Shown: positions 1-9,012 of the stretch, one piece after another
Layout: each line of letters opens with the position of its first letter
Numbering within the stretch: position 1 is the stretch's first letter
Assembly (NCBI RefSeq): GCF_009759665.1
Contig: NZ_WQNE01000002.1
Coordinates: 404,716 to 468,715, forward strand
DNA length: 64,000 nucleotides
Direction: 5' to 3'
Source of the DNA: Bradyrhizobium cajani
GTDB lineage: Bacteria; Pseudomonadota; Alphaproteobacteria; Rhizobiales; Xanthobacteraceae
Notes under the pieces: model-generated
Databases searched by the model: none
What the model saw: only the letters and a program-made list of their open reading frames with translations
Told to the model about the DNA's origin: nothing
Translations under genes and position numbers: made by a program

Positions 1-592
1 GGGCGGCTTCGCTGAACCGAATGCGCATGGCCGCTTCGCGCGCGAGCAGGAAATATATCTCCAGATCACCCGGCGCTGGCGCAATCTCGCCAAGCCGACC
101 ATCGCCGAGGTCCACGGCAAGTGCATCGCCGGCGGGCTGATGCTGGCCTGGGCCTGCGATCTCATCGTCGCCAGCGACGACGCGCAGTTCTGCGACCCCG
201 TCGTCACCATGGGCGTCTGCGGCGTCGAATGGTTCGTGCATCCCTGGGAGCTGGGCCCACGCAAGGCCAAGGAATTCCTGTTCACCGCCGACAGCTGGAG
301 CGCGCAGGAGGCGCAGCAACTCGGCATGGTCAACCAGGTCGTGCCGCGCGCGGAGCTGTCATCGCGCGTGCTGGCGCTGGCGCAGCGGATCGCGACAAAA
401 CCGTCCTTCGCGCTGAAGCTCACCAAGGAGGCGGTGAACCGCTCCGTCGACGTGATGGGTCAGCCCGCCGCGATCGACCAGGCCTTTGCGCTGCATCAGC
501 TCTGCCACGCCCATAATCTCCAGGAGTTCGGCATGATCGTCGATCCATCCGGCCTGCATCCCTCCGTGCGCAAGCCACCGGCGGCGGAGTAG
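1..592 (+). CDS. Enoyl-CoA hydratase/isomerase family protein, 5' end outside window
   Basis: The reading frame is open from base 2, so the gene begins upstream of the window and only the last 196 or so residues are visible. The segment KPTIAEVHGKCIAGGLMLA is the crotonase core, with the second oxyanion-hole glycines in CIAGGL. Downstream, the stretch with LFTADSWSAQEAQQLGMVNQVV is the usual crotonase exit region, followed by a trimerisation helix. The family hydrates trans-2-enoyl-CoA or acts on related CoA esters in the cytoplasm. The stop lies 4 bases before the next ATG, so it is cotranscribed with two acyl-CoA dehydrogenases, which supports a beta-oxidation-type role. The substrate is unknown. 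Confidence 0.9.
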   Translation, partial: GGFAEPNAHGRFAREQEIYLQITRRWRNLAKPTIAEVHGKCIAGGLMLAWACDLIVASDDAQFCDPVVTMGVCGVEWFVHPWELGPRKAKEFLFTADSWSAQEAQQLGMVNQVVPRAELSSRVLALAQRIATKPSFALKLTKEAVNRSVDVMGQPAAIDQAFALHQLCHAHNLQEFGMIVDPSGLHPSVRKPPAAE

Positions 593-596
593 CGCG

Positions 597-1745
597 ATGG
601 ATCTCAACCTCAGTGACGAGCAGCGCCTGCTGCGCGAGAGCGCGGAACGCTTCGTGGCCGAGAGCTACGATGCCGATCATCGCCGCAAGATGGCGAACGA
701 TCCGCTCGGCTTCAGCCCTGATGTCTGGAAGCAGTTCGCCGAGCTCGGCTGGCTGGCGCTTCCGCTTCCCGAGGAGTTCGGCGGGCTCGGCGGTGGCGCG
801 GTCGATGTCGGCATCCTGATGGAAGCCTTTGGCCGCGGGCTGGTGTCGGAGCCCTATGTTGCGACCGTGGTGCTGGGAGCCGCGCTGATCGACAGATGCG
901 GCACCACGGAGCAGAAACAGGCGAGCCTGCCCAAGGTGGCGGACGGATCCCTGAAACTCGCATTTGCGCATTCCGAGCGCGCAGCGCGGTTCGACCTCGC
1001 CAAGGTCGCGACATCAGCCAACAAGACGGCGCAGGGCTGGCGCCTGGCCGGCAGCAAGATCGCCGTGCTCGACGGGCATGCCGCCGACGAGATCATCGTC
1101 TCCGCGCTCATGCATGACCATCACGGCCCTTCGGGACGTATCGGCCTGTTCGTGGTGCCGGCGACGGCGCCGGGCCTCGCGATCTCCGACTACGCGCGCC
1201 TCGGCGGCGGGCGCGCCTGCAACATTGAACTGTCCGACGTGCACCTGCCGGAAGACGCCCTGCTCGGCGACGGCGACGACGCGCTGCCCGCGATCGAATG
1301 GGCGGTCGACCGCGCCATGGCCGCACTCGGCGCGGAAGCCGTCGGCATCATGCAGACGCTGCTCGACACCACGCTGGAGTACACCAAGATCCGCAAGCAA
1401 TTTGGCCGGCCGCTCTCCGCCAACCAGGTGATCCGCCACCGCCTCGCCGACATGGCGATGCAGGTCGACGAGTCCCGCTCGATGGCGCTGCACGCCGCGC
1501 TGAAGGCGGACGGCAGGCCGATCGAGCGGGCGCGCGCCGCCTCGGGCGCGAAGGCGAAGATCGGCAAATGCGCGCGCTTCGTCGGCGAGCAGGCGATCCA
1601 GCTTCACGGCGGCATGGGCGTCACCGAGGAGCTCGAGGTCGGCGCCTATTTCAAGGGTCTCGTCGCCTTCGATACGCTGTTCGGCGGCAGCGCGCATCAC
1701 TATGGCCGCCATGCCGAGCTTGGCCGCGTCGCCATGACGACCTGA
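597..1745 (+). CDS. Acyl-CoA dehydrogenase, small-subunit (PimD-like) type
   Basis: This 382-residue protein has the acyl-CoA dehydrogenase fold: an N-terminal helical domain starting MDLNLSDEQRLLRESAERF, a middle beta domain around residues 120-220, and a C-terminal helical domain with YTKIRKQFGRPLSANQVIRH and QLHGGMGVTEE. The family oxidises acyl-CoA to 2-enoyl-CoA with FAD and passes electrons to ETF. The C-terminal part lacks the usual YEGTSEIQ motif and reads FGGSAHHYGR, so the common catalytic Glu position is not conserved. Together with the next gene it resembles the paired small and large subunits of pimeloyl-CoA dehydrogenase. It starts 4 bases after the hydratase and ends 15 bases before its partner. 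The pairing is inferred from context. Confidence 0.9.
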   Translation: MDLNLSDEQRLLRESAERFVAESYDADHRRKMANDPLGFSPDVWKQFAELGWLALPLPEEFGGLGGGAVDVGILMEAFGRGLVSEPYVATVVLGAALIDRCGTTEQKQASLPKVADGSLKLAFAHSERAARFDLAKVATSANKTAQGWRLAGSKIAVLDGHAADEIIVSALMHDHHGPSGRIGLFVVPATAPGLAISDYARLGGGRACNIELSDVHLPEDALLGDGDDALPAIEWAVDRAMAALGAEAVGIMQTLLDTTLEYTKIRKQFGRPLSANQVIRHRLADMAMQVDESRSMALHAALKADGRPIERARAASGAKAKIGKCARFVGEQAIQLHGGMGVTEELEVGAYFKGLVAFDTLFGGSAHHYGRHAELGRVAMTT

Positions 1746-1760
1746 CGAGAGGAGCGCATC

Positions 1761-2957
1761 ATGGACCTGTCGTTCAATGCCGAGGAGCGCGCCTTTCAGG
1801 ATGAGGTGCGCGGCTTCATCGCGAAAAACCTGACCGAGGAGATGAAGCGCGCCACCGCGCTGACGCCGTCGGTGTTCTCCGACCCCGAGATCGGCATGGC
1901 CTGGCAGCGCGCGCTGCACAAGCAGGGCTGGGGCGCGCCGGGCTGGCCGGTCGAATATGGCGGGCCGGACTGGACCCCGGCGCAGCGCTGGATCTTCGAG
2001 ACCGAATCCGCGCGGGCCGGCGTGCCCAATGTCAACGTGATGGGCGTGAAGATGGTGGGGCCCGTCATCATCGGTTTCGGCTCGCCGGAGCAAAAGAACT
2101 TCTACCTGCCGCGGATCCTCTCCGGCGAGGATTACTGGTGCCAGGGCTATTCCGAGCCGGGCTCAGGCTCCGACCTCTCTTCGCTGAAGACGCGCGCGGT
2201 GCGCGACGGTGACGACTACATCATCAACGGCACCAAGATCTGGACCACCCATGCGCACCACGCCAACCGCATGTTCGCGCTGGTGCGCACCAGCGACGGG
2301 CCGCGGCAGCAGGACGGCATCAGCTTCATCCTGATCGACATGAAGACGCCGGGCATCACGACGCGCCCGATCCTCACCATCGGCGGCGACCACGAGGTCA
2401 ACCAGGTGTTCTTCGACGACGTGCGCGTGCCTGTGGCCAACCGCGTCGGCGACGAAGGCAAGGGCTGGACCTACGGCAAATATCTGCTCGAGTTCGAGCG
2501 CGGCTCCGGCATCGCCTCGGCGAAGCTGCGCGAGGGGCTGAAGGCGATCGCGGAGCTGGCCGAATCCGACCTGACCGGACGCGCGATCGACAGTCCGGAT
2601 ATCGCGACGCGCATCTCGGAGGTGGAGGTCGACATCGACGCGCTGGAGATGACCGAGCTGCGCGTGCTCTCGGCGCTGCAGACCGGGCAGAATCCCGGTG
2701 CGGTGTCGTCGATCCTGAAGCTGCGCAACAGCGAGATTCGGCAGGAGGTCACGCGACTAGGGGCCGACGTGATCGGCCATGACGCCCTCGCGGTCGAGCC
2801 GATGCGACCGCTGTACAAGCTGAACCACGAGCCGGCAATTCCCGAGGAGATGCTGACGGTGATGCCGGAATATCTCAACGGCCGCGCCTACACGATCTTC
2901 GGCGGCACCTCGGAGATCCAGCGCGACATTATTGCGAAGATGATGCTGGGGATTTGA
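1761..2957 (+). CDS. Acyl-CoA dehydrogenase, large-subunit (PimC-like) type
   Basis: This 398-residue acyl-CoA dehydrogenase has the flavin/substrate motif CQGYSEPGSGSDLSSLKT near residues 132-149, WTTHAHHANRMFALVRT after it, and the C-terminal FGGTSEIQRDIIAKMM. The position that is Glu in YEGTSEIQ is Gly here, as in the preceding gene, so the catalytic base must sit elsewhere if the enzyme is active. A GAGAGGAG Shine-Dalgarno lies just before the ATG. It is the last gene of the visible operon hydratase - small - large dehydrogenase. The two dehydrogenases probably form a heteromer like PimC/PimD, which would act on dicarboxylic or long-chain acyl-CoA; the substrate cannot be read from sequence. 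Confidence 0.9.
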   Translation: MDLSFNAEERAFQDEVRGFIAKNLTEEMKRATALTPSVFSDPEIGMAWQRALHKQGWGAPGWPVEYGGPDWTPAQRWIFETESARAGVPNVNVMGVKMVGPVIIGFGSPEQKNFYLPRILSGEDYWCQGYSEPGSGSDLSSLKTRAVRDGDDYIINGTKIWTTHAHHANRMFALVRTSDGPRQQDGISFILIDMKTPGITTRPILTIGGDHEVNQVFFDDVRVPVANRVGDEGKGWTYGKYLLEFERGSGIASAKLREGLKAIAELAESDLTGRAIDSPDIATRISEVEVDIDALEMTELRVLSALQTGQNPGAVSSILKLRNSEIRQEVTRLGADVIGHDALAVEPMRPLYKLNHEPAIPEEMLTVMPEYLNGRAYTIFGGTSEIQRDIIAKMMLGI

Positions 2958-2998
2958 GCTGCCTGCGATTTAACGACACGCGCGCGACATTCTCCGCT

Positions 2999-3143
2999 GT
3001 CGTCCCGGACAAGCGAAGCGCAGATCCGGGACCCATAACCACAGGCGGATGTGGTTACGGGGACTCGGAGTTGCCGCTTCGTACCAAACTCCGCCCTGTG
3101 GTTATGGGTCCCGGGCTCGCGCTTCGCGCGCCCCGGGACGACA
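2999..3143. repeat. Extragenic palindromic element (GTCGTCCCGG type)
   Basis: About 145 bases form a long imperfect inverted repeat between two convergent genes. The ends are GTCGTCCCGG and CCGGGACGAC, and inner arms (CCCATAACCACAGG and CCTGTGGTTATGGG) also pair. Elements with the same layout but CGTCATTCCGG ends recur at 5601, 32516 and 63815. It sits where it could fold into one long hairpin at the ends of both transcripts. Confidence 0.8.
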
Positions 3144-3184
3144 GTTGAGTTTGTCGCAACAGCCTGCGTCACAGAACGTCCCGC

Positions 3185-5509
3185 TCAGCCCGCCGCCTTC
3201 GCGTCCCGGATCGCCTGCCAGATCTTCTGCGGCGTCAAGGGCGTATTCAGCTGGGTGATGCCGAGCTCGGCGAGCGCGTCCATCACGCCGTTGGTGACGC
3301 AGGGCGGGCCGCCGATGGCGCCGGATTCACCGCAGCCCTTGGCGCCGAGCGGATTGGTGCGGCAGGGCGCGGAATCGTCCAGCGTCACAACGATCGGCGG
3401 CACGTCGTCGGCGCGCGGGATGCAATAGTCCTGGTAGCTCGCGGTCAGGAGCTGGCCGTCGGCATCGTAGGAGACGCCCTCATACAGCGCCTGGCCGATG
3501 CCCTGCGCGACGCCGCCATGGATCTGGCCCGTGACCAGCATCGGGTTCACGGCAACGCCGACGTCGTCAACCGTGGTGTAGCGCACGACCTTGGAGACGC
3601 CGGTCTCAGGGTCGATCTCGACCTCGCAGATATGGGTGCCGTTCGGCCAGCTCGGACCGTCGACCTCACCTTCGGAATCGACGCTGAGCTTGGCGCCGCC
3701 TTCCTTCTCGGCGAGATCGAACAGGCTGATGCGGCGGTCGGTGCCGACCACCGTGAGCATGCCGCCCTGATATTCGATGTCCTCGACCGAGGTCTCCAGC
3801 ACGTTCGCCGCCTTCTCGCGCGCCTTCTGAATGAGATCGTTGGAGGAGACCGCGACCGCGGTGCCGCCGACGAACAGCGAGCGCGAGCCGACGCTGCCAA
3901 AGCCCATGGCCAAATCAGTGTCGCCCTGGACGACGTCGATCTTGTCCATGGCAATGCCGAGCGTGTCGGAGATCATCTGGGTGTAGGTGGTCTGCAGCCC
4001 CTGCCCCATCGCCATGGTGCCGGAATGCAGCACGACGCGGCCCTGCGAGGTCGCGTGCAGGCTGACCTTCTCGGTATGCGCGCGGCCGCCGGTCCATTCG
4101 ATATAGGAGGTGAGGCCGCGGCCGTAGAGCAGGCCCTTCTTCTTCGCCGCCTTCTTGCGCGCCGCATAACCATCCCAATCCGCAAGCTTCACGGCGCGAT
4201 CGAGCATGTGCGCGAAGGCGCCGGAATCGTAGACCTGGCCGGCGGCGTTGGTGTAGGGCAGCTGTGCCGGCTTGATGTAGTTGGCCTTGCGGATCGCGCG
4301 CGGATCCATACCGATCTTTCGCGCGGCGGCGTCGAACAGGCGCTCGACGATGAAGACCGCTTCGGGACGGCCTGCGCCGCGATAGGCGCCGACCGGCGCG
4401 GTGTGGGTCATCACCGACTGCACCTCGAAATGCACCAGCGGCAGATCGTAGACGCCGGTCTGCACGAACGGCCCGAGCACCAGCGGGATGATATTGGCCG
4501 CGCCCGAGGAATAGGCGCCGGTGCAGCCGATCGACTTGACGCGATAGGCCAGCACCTTGCCCTTCTCGTCGAGCGCGAAGGACGCGGTCGAGGTCAGGTC
4601 ACGGCCGTGGGTACCGCCGACGAATTCGTCGGTGCGGTCGCCGCGCCAGCGGATCTTCTTGTTCAGCTTGGTCGCGGCATAGGCGACGATGCCGTCCTCG
4701 GGATAGAGGTTGGTCTTCTGGCCAAAACCGCCGCCGATGTCGCCGACCAGCACGCGCACGCTGTCCTTGGGACGCTTGAGCACGGCCTCGGCGAGCACGT
4801 CGCGGGTCGAAGCGGGGGTCTGCGACTGCACGTGCAGGAGAAGACGTCCGGACTTCTTGTCGATCTCGGCAATGGTCGAGCGCGGCTCCATCGCGGAGGG
4901 CACCAGGCGCTGGCTGACAATGTCGAGCTCGACGGTATGCGCCGCCCTCGCAAAGGCCTCGTCCACCTTGGCCGCATCGCCGTAAGCCATCGCACCCACG
5001 ATATTGTCGGGCGCCTCTAGCCACACCACGGGCGCGCCGGGCTTCACCGCCTCGACGGGATCGACCACCGCAGGCTGCACGTCATATTCGACCACGATCG
5101 CCTCGGCCGCGCTCTGCGCCTCGGTGCGCGACGACGCCACCACAGCGGCCACGGCCTCGCCGGCGTAGCGCACGACCTCGTGGGCGAGCAGGCGGCGCGG
5201 CGGCACCGTCATCGGCTTGCCGTCGGGGCGCTTGAAGATGCTTAAGGTAGGGATGCTGCCGATATCGTCCTTGACGAGGTCGGCACCGGTGTAGATCGCG
5301 GTGACGCCCGGCATCGCCGCCGCGGCGCTGGTGTCGATCGAGACGATCTTCGCGTGGGCGTGCGGCGAACGCAGCACGTGCAACCACAGCGCGCCGTCTT
5401 GCGGCTTGTCGTCGATGAACTGTCCCTTCCCGGTGAGCAGCCTCTGGTCTTCCAAACGCTTGACGGGCTGGCCCGCTCCGAAACGCAAATTGCCGGGAAG
5501 AATGTTCAT
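3185..5509 (-). CDS. Xanthine dehydrogenase family protein, molybdopterin-binding subunit (CoxL form II-like)
   Basis: The 774-residue protein is a large subunit of the molybdenum hydroxylase family (aerobic CO dehydrogenase, aldehyde or xanthine oxidases). Visible motifs are [17 protein letters not shown] (moco binding), [10 protein letters not shown] near residues 375-384, which is the form II active-site signature rather than the AYxCSFR of true CO dehydrogenase, and [12 protein letters not shown] with the catalytic Glu near residue 728. The start was set at ATG 5509 because AGAGGA lies 9 bases upstream and the family N-terminus begins at this point; the open frame extends to 5605 but runs into a repeat. 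No FAD-binding (CoxM) or 2Fe-2S (CoxS) subunit lies beside it, which is unusual. It would hydroxylate an unknown aldehyde or heterocycle. Confidence 0.88.
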   Translation of the reverse strand: MNILPGNLRFGAGQPVKRLEDQRLLTGKGQFIDDKPQDGALWLHVLRSPHAHAKIVSIDTSAAAAMPGVTAIYTGADLVKDDIGSIPTLSIFKRPDGKPMTVPPRRLLAHEVVRYAGEAVAAVVASSRTEAQSAAEAIVVEYDVQPAVVDPVEAVKPGAPVVWLEAPDNIVGAMAYGDAAKVDEAFARAAHTVELDIVSQRLVPSAMEPRSTIAEIDKKSGRLLLHVQSQTPASTRDVLAEAVLKRPKDSVRVLVGDIGGGFGQKTNLYPEDGIVAYAATKLNKKIRWRGDRTDEFVGGTHGRDLTSTASFALDEKGKVLAYRVKSIGCTGAYSSGAANIIPLVLGPFVQTGVYDLPLVHFEVQSVMTHTAPVGAYRGAGRPEAVFIVERLFDAAARKIGMDPRAIRKANYIKPAQLPYTNAAGQVYDSGAFAHMLDRAVKLADWDGYAARKKAAKKKGLLYGRGLTSYIEWTGGRAHTEKVSLHATSQGRVVLHSGTMAMGQGLQTTYTQMISDTLGIAMDKIDVVQGDTDLAMGFGSVGSRSLFVGGTAVAVSSNDLIQKAREKAANVLETSVEDIEYQGGMLTVVGTDRRISLFDLAEKEGGAKLSVDSEGEVDGPSWPNGTHICEVEIDPETGVSKVVRYTTVDDVGVAVNPMLVTGQIHGGVAQGIGQALYEGVSYDADGQLLTASYQDYCIPRADDVPPIVVTLDDSAPCRTNPLGAKGCGESGAIGGPPCVTNGVMDALAELGITQLNTPLTPQKIWQAIRDAKAAG

Positions 5510-5600
5510 TCCGTGGGGTCCTCTAAGCCTCAAAGTGCGGCCGCCTTTTAGCGGATCGAGGCAGGCGAGACCAGCCGCGGTTTTGGGCGGGTGGGATACC

Positions 5601-5679
5601 GTCATTCCGGGGCGGTCCGAAGGACCGAGCCCGGAATCTCGAGATTCCGGGTTCGCCCTGCGGGCGCCCCGGAATGACG
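5601..5679. repeat. Extragenic palindromic element (GTCATTCCGG type)
   Basis: A 79-base inverted repeat starts GTCATTCCGGGGCG and ends CGCCCCGGAATGAC, with an inner GGAATCTCGAGATTCC palindrome. It fills the gap between the aldolase gene stop and the CoxL-like gene. The same outer arms occur at 32516-32608 and, in variant form, at 63815-63897. Confidence 0.85.
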
Positions 5680-5680
5680 A

Positions 5681-6556
5681 CTACGCCAGCTCCCGCAATG
5701 CCGCTTCCACGACCTTGCGTGCATCGGCCGTCAGCGCGGCCTGCGGCGGGACGGGATCGCCGACGTCGTAGCCCTGGATCGAAAGGCCCGCCTTGATGCA
5801 GGCGGCGAGATTGAAGCGGGCGAAGGCCTCGTTGATCCGCCACAGCCTGCGCTGGAGCACCATGGCCTCGTCCCAGCGGCCGGCCTTGCAGAGATCGTAG
5901 AGCTTAACGCTCTGGTGCGGGATGATGCAGGCCGGTCCCGCCATCCAGCCGAGCCCGCCGATCAGCATCACCGCAGCCGGGATATGGGCCGAGGCCGAGA
6001 ACACCCGCAAGGCATCGCCGCAGCGGTTCATGATCGAGAGCAGCCGGCCGGTGTTGGTCGAGGCGTCCTTGATGTAGCCGATGCGCGGGTGCTCGGCGAG
6101 GCGCGCGATGATTTCGAGCGTGAGATCGGAGCGCTGAAATTGCGGATTGGTGTAGATGACGACAGGGATGTCCACGGCATCGGCAATGGCGCGGAAGTAG
6201 GATTCGACCTGGGCATCGGCGAGCGGGAAATAAGCCTCCAGGATCGCGAGGATGCCGTCGGCGCCGAGCTTCTGATACGCCCTCGCCTGCGCCACCGCAT
6301 CCGCCGTCGAGGTCGAGGCGACGCCGGCCACGACCGGCACGCGGCCCCTCGCTGCCTCGATCGTGGTCCGCACGATGGCGGTGCGCTGCGCGGCATTGAG
6401 ATAGGCAAACTCGCCGGTCGAGCCCAGCGGCGTCAGACCGTGAACGCCGGCGCCGATCAGATCGTCGCAGAGCCTGGCGAGCACTTGGGTGCGCACGCTG
6501 CCATCGGCATCGACAGGCGAAACGAGATAGGGAAAAACGCCGTGAAAATCGGGCAT
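5681..6556 (-). CDS. Dihydrodipicolinate synthase (DapA)/N-acetylneuraminate lyase family aldolase
   Basis: This 291-residue TIM-barrel aldolase shows the family landmarks: [11 protein letters not shown] (residues 43-53, pyruvate carboxylate binding), Tyr135 in PVVIYTNP, and the Schiff-base Lys163 in GYIKDAS. Members condense or cleave pyruvate with an aldehyde in the cytoplasm. The true DapA of lysine synthesis is usually elsewhere and more conserved, so this copy is more likely catabolic (2-keto-3-deoxy acid or similar). It stands alone on its strand, with a palindromic repeat after it. The substrate is not predictable from the sequence. Confidence 0.88.
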   Translation of the reverse strand: MPDFHGVFPYLVSPVDADGSVRTQVLARLCDDLIGAGVHGLTPLGSTGEFAYLNAAQRTAIVRTTIEAARGRVPVVAGVASTSTADAVAQARAYQKLGADGILAILEAYFPLADAQVESYFRAIADAVDIPVVIYTNPQFQRSDLTLEIIARLAEHPRIGYIKDASTNTGRLLSIMNRCGDALRVFSASAHIPAAVMLIGGLGWMAGPACIIPHQSVKLYDLCKAGRWDEAMVLQRRLWRINEAFARFNLAACIKAGLSIQGYDVGDPVPPQAALTADARKVVEAALRELA

Positions 6557-6620
6557 GTCAGGTGTGAACCCAAAAAAACTGGTTGCGCCTGACCGGTCTT
6601 ACCAATGCCCGCGGCCGCGA

Positions 6621-7586
6621 TCAAACCCTGAGCAGCCGCACCCGCGTGCCCCAGGGATCGGTCGCCTCCACCCCATCCGCAAGTGCCGTGACGTTCACAC
6701 CACTCTTGCGCAGGCGTTCCTGCTGTGCGGCGAGCACTTCCTGCTTCTCCGTCACCAGCGAGAACCAGGCGAGGCCCGTGGCCTGGTCGTCGCGCTGGCC
6801 CGCGCCCTGGCTCTGCCAGACGTTCATGCCGAGGTGATGATGATAGCGGCCCGAGGACAGGAACGCGGCGCCGTTGCGGCGGCGGGTCGGATCGAGGCCG
6901 ACCGTACCGTGATAGAAGCTTTCCGCCTGCGCAAGATCGCCGACGCGCAGATGCATGTGACCGACGCGCAGGCCATCCGGCGCCTTGGCATAGTCGGCAA
7001 TGCGCGTATTGGTCAGCGACAACAGGTCGGGGATGTTGAGCTCGTCCGTTGCCATCTTCACGCTGCCCTCGCTCCACTGCCATTGCGCGGGATCACGATC
7101 GGCATAGACCTCGATGCCGTTGCCTTCGGGATCGTCGAGATAGACGGATTCGCTGACGAGGTGATCGGCAAAGCCTGACAGCGGAACGCGATGCGAGGCG
7201 GCGTGCACCAGCCAGCGCGCCAGATCCTTGCGCGTCGGCATCAGGAAGGCGGTGTGGTAGAGGCCGGCGGCGTTGCGCGGCTCGAGCGCGGCGTCGGGAC
7301 GGGCTTCCAGCACGAGCAGCGTGATTCCGGCCGTGCCGAGCCTTGCTGCAGTCCCCGAACGCTCCATCACCGTGAGCCCGATCACGTCACGGTAGTAGTC
7401 CGCAACCTTGTCGAGATTCTTGACCCGCAGCGTCACCATGCCGACCCGCATCGGCGTGCGGCTGGCGTAGGTCGGCCCGGCGCCCTGAGGAGCGCCCTCG
7501 GCGCGCGCCGCGGCTGCGGCCGCCATCGCGAGCGAGGTCGCGCCGGCGAGTTGAAGCAGGGTGCGGCGGGTGAAGTCGATGGTCAT
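6621..7586 (-). CDS. VOC family protein with two glyoxalase/extradiol-dioxygenase-like domains and a Tat signal
   Basis: This 321-residue protein begins MTIDFTRRTLLQLAGATS and runs into an alanine-rich hydrophobic stretch ending ARAEG, a twin-arginine export signal. Two vicinal-oxygen-chelate modules follow: one from MRVGMVTLRVKNLDKVADYYRDVIGL, and a second from LRVGHMHLRVGDLAQAESFYHGTVGLD, with the layout of catechol 2,3-dioxygenase. Candidate metal ligands are the His of GHMHL, HHHLGMN and later acidic residues. The ATG at 7586 was chosen because the Tat motif follows at once. A Tat-exported VOC dioxygenase is uncommon; export may mean it folds with its metal in the cytoplasm. It is divergent from the HtrA-like gene. 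Confidence 0.85.
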   Translation of the reverse strand: MTIDFTRRTLLQLAGATSLAMAAAAAARAEGAPQGAGPTYASRTPMRVGMVTLRVKNLDKVADYYRDVIGLTVMERSGTAARLGTAGITLLVLEARPDAALEPRNAAGLYHTAFLMPTRKDLARWLVHAASHRVPLSGFADHLVSESVYLDDPEGNGIEVYADRDPAQWQWSEGSVKMATDELNIPDLLSLTNTRIADYAKAPDGLRVGHMHLRVGDLAQAESFYHGTVGLDPTRRRNGAAFLSSGRYHHHLGMNVWQSQGAGQRDDQATGLAWFSLVTEKQEVLAAQQERLRKSGVNVTALADGVEATDPWGTRVRLLRV

Positions 7587-7767
7587 CGGTTGAAGCTCGC
7601 TGAAATCCTTGAGGTCATGCGGCGCGATTTCCGGATTGCTACACGTTCCCGTGAGCGCCTCCCAATCACATGTTCGTCGGCCGCTGCAGCCCGGAGGTCC
7701 TGACCACCCGGCCAGTTTCGCAAACGCCTGCGACGTCCCAGATAGAGGACAGCTACAGGAGCCTGCC

Positions 7768-8634
7768 ATGACCGACTTTACTCCCCTGTCTTCTCTATCG
7801 TCCGCACTTGCGGACGTCGCGGCGCGTGCCGCGCCGTCCGTGGTCTCCGTGCACTCGCACCGCTCCCGCGCAACCGGCTTCGTCTGGAAGGCGGGCCTGA
7901 TCATCACCGCCGACGAGGCGCTGGCCGATGAGGGCGAGGTCGAGATCGGCCTTCCCGACGGCAGCACCGCGGCCGCCACGATCGCCGGCCGCGACCATAC
8001 GACCGATATCGCACTGCTGCGCACTCAGGCCGCCATCGCGCCGGTCAAGCTGACGGCCACGGTCCCGCCCCTCGGCGCGCTGTCGGTCGTGGTCGCCACC
8101 AACCGCGATACGCCGAGTGCGGCGCTCGGGATGGTGTCGGCATCCGGCAAGAGCTGGCGAAGCCTGCGCGGCGGCGAAATCGATGCGCGGATCGAGCTCG
8201 ACGTGCGCCTGCGTCCCAGCCAGGAGGGCGGCCTCGCGCTAGATGCCTCGGGCGAAGCGTTCGGCATGGCCGTGCTCGGCCCGCGTCGGGTGCTGGTGAT
8301 CCCGACGGCGACGATCGAGCGCGTCGCGCCCCAGTTGGAGGTACGCGGCCGTATCGCGCGCGGCTATCTCGGCCTCGGGCTCCAGCCGGTGCGGCTCGAG
8401 GACGGCGTCGGCGCCATGGTGATGAATGTCGACAAGGCCGGACCTTCGGCTGCGGCCGGCATCCGTCAGGGCGACGTCATCGTCGCGGTCGACGGCCAGA
8501 AACTCTCCGGCGTGCGCGCGCTGTCGCGGACCCTGGGTCCGACGAGCGTCGGCGCCGTGGTCGATGTCGCGGTTCGTCGCGGCGGCGAGCCGGTCAATTT
8601 CAAGGTCACGGTCGGCGAGAGGCCGGAAGCGTGA
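7768..8634 (+). CDS. HtrA/DegP-like protein with PDZ domain, catalytic residues not conserved
   Basis: The 288-residue protein matches the trypsin-like fold of HtrA followed by a PDZ domain (about residues 195-285, with GYLGLGLQPVRL and GIRQGDVIVAVDGQKLSG). Aligned by eye with DegP, the His of TNNHVV falls on Glu50 in TADEAL, the Asp is kept as Asp80 in TTDIALLR, and the Ser of GNSGGP falls on Glu153 in SQEGGLAL. It is therefore probably a pseudoprotease that binds rather than cuts. There is no signal peptide, so it should be cytoplasmic, unlike most HtrA proteins. Its stop overlaps the next start (GTGA), giving translational coupling to a LuxR-type regulator. The fold assignment is good; loss of activity is inference. 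Confidence 0.85.
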   Translation: MTDFTPLSSLSSALADVAARAAPSVVSVHSHRSRATGFVWKAGLIITADEALADEGEVEIGLPDGSTAAATIAGRDHTTDIALLRTQAAIAPVKLTATVPPLGALSVVVATNRDTPSAALGMVSASGKSWRSLRGGEIDARIELDVRLRPSQEGGLALDASGEAFGMAVLGPRRVLVIPTATIERVAPQLEVRGRIARGYLGLGLQPVRLEDGVGAMVMNVDKAGPSAAAGIRQGDVIVAVDGQKLSGVRALSRTLGPTSVGAVVDVAVRRGGEPVNFKVTVGERPEA

Positions 8635-9002
8635 GCGAGCACAACGCGCCCGAGATCGTGCTGTCGCTGGAGATCGACGATTCCGCCCTCGCCGATCGTC
8701 TGGCGGCCCTGCTCGGTAGCGTCGCGGGGCTGCGCCTGGCCGCGCCCGGCGAGCAAGCGGCGGCAGCGATCGTCGCCCGCGATCCGCGCGTCATGCCTGC
8801 GGACATCGCGCTGACGCAGCGCGAGCTCGACGTGCTGGCGCTGATGGCCGAGGGCGCCTCCAACAAGATGATTGCGCGCCAGCTCGGCATCTCCGTGCAC
8901 ACCGTGAAATTCCACGTCGGCTCGCTGCTCGACAAGCTGGATGCCACCGGCCGCACCGACGCGGTGGCGCATGCGGCGCGCCGCGGCGTGATCGAGCTCT
9001 GA
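8631..9002 (+). CDS. Small LuxR/NarL-type DNA-binding regulator lacking a usable receiver domain
   Basis: This 123-residue protein starts with GTG inside the HtrA-like gene's stop codon. Residues 60-120 (LTQRELDVLALMAEGAS, then NKMIARQLGISVHTVKFHV) are a typical LuxR-type helix-turn-helix. The 60 residues before it, with VLSLEIDDSALADRLAALLGSVAGLRLA, look like a shrunken receiver: the acidic pocket, phospho-Asp and Lys are missing. It is therefore unlikely to be controlled by phosphorylation. Tight coupling to the HtrA-like protein suggests that the partner controls or is controlled by it. The target genes are unknown; the divergent VOC gene is one candidate. Confidence 0.85.
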   Translation: MSEHNAPEIVLSLEIDDSALADRLAALLGSVAGLRLAAPGEQAAAAIVARDPRVMPADIALTQRELDVLALMAEGASNKMIARQLGISVHTVKFHVGSLLDKLDATGRTDAVAHAARRGVIEL

Positions 9003-9012
9003 GCGCGGTAAG

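Noticed and set aside
5510..5605. Longer N-terminus for the CoxL-like protein
   Set aside because: The upstream segment runs into a palindromic repeat and the family N-terminus with a good ribosome site starts at 5509.
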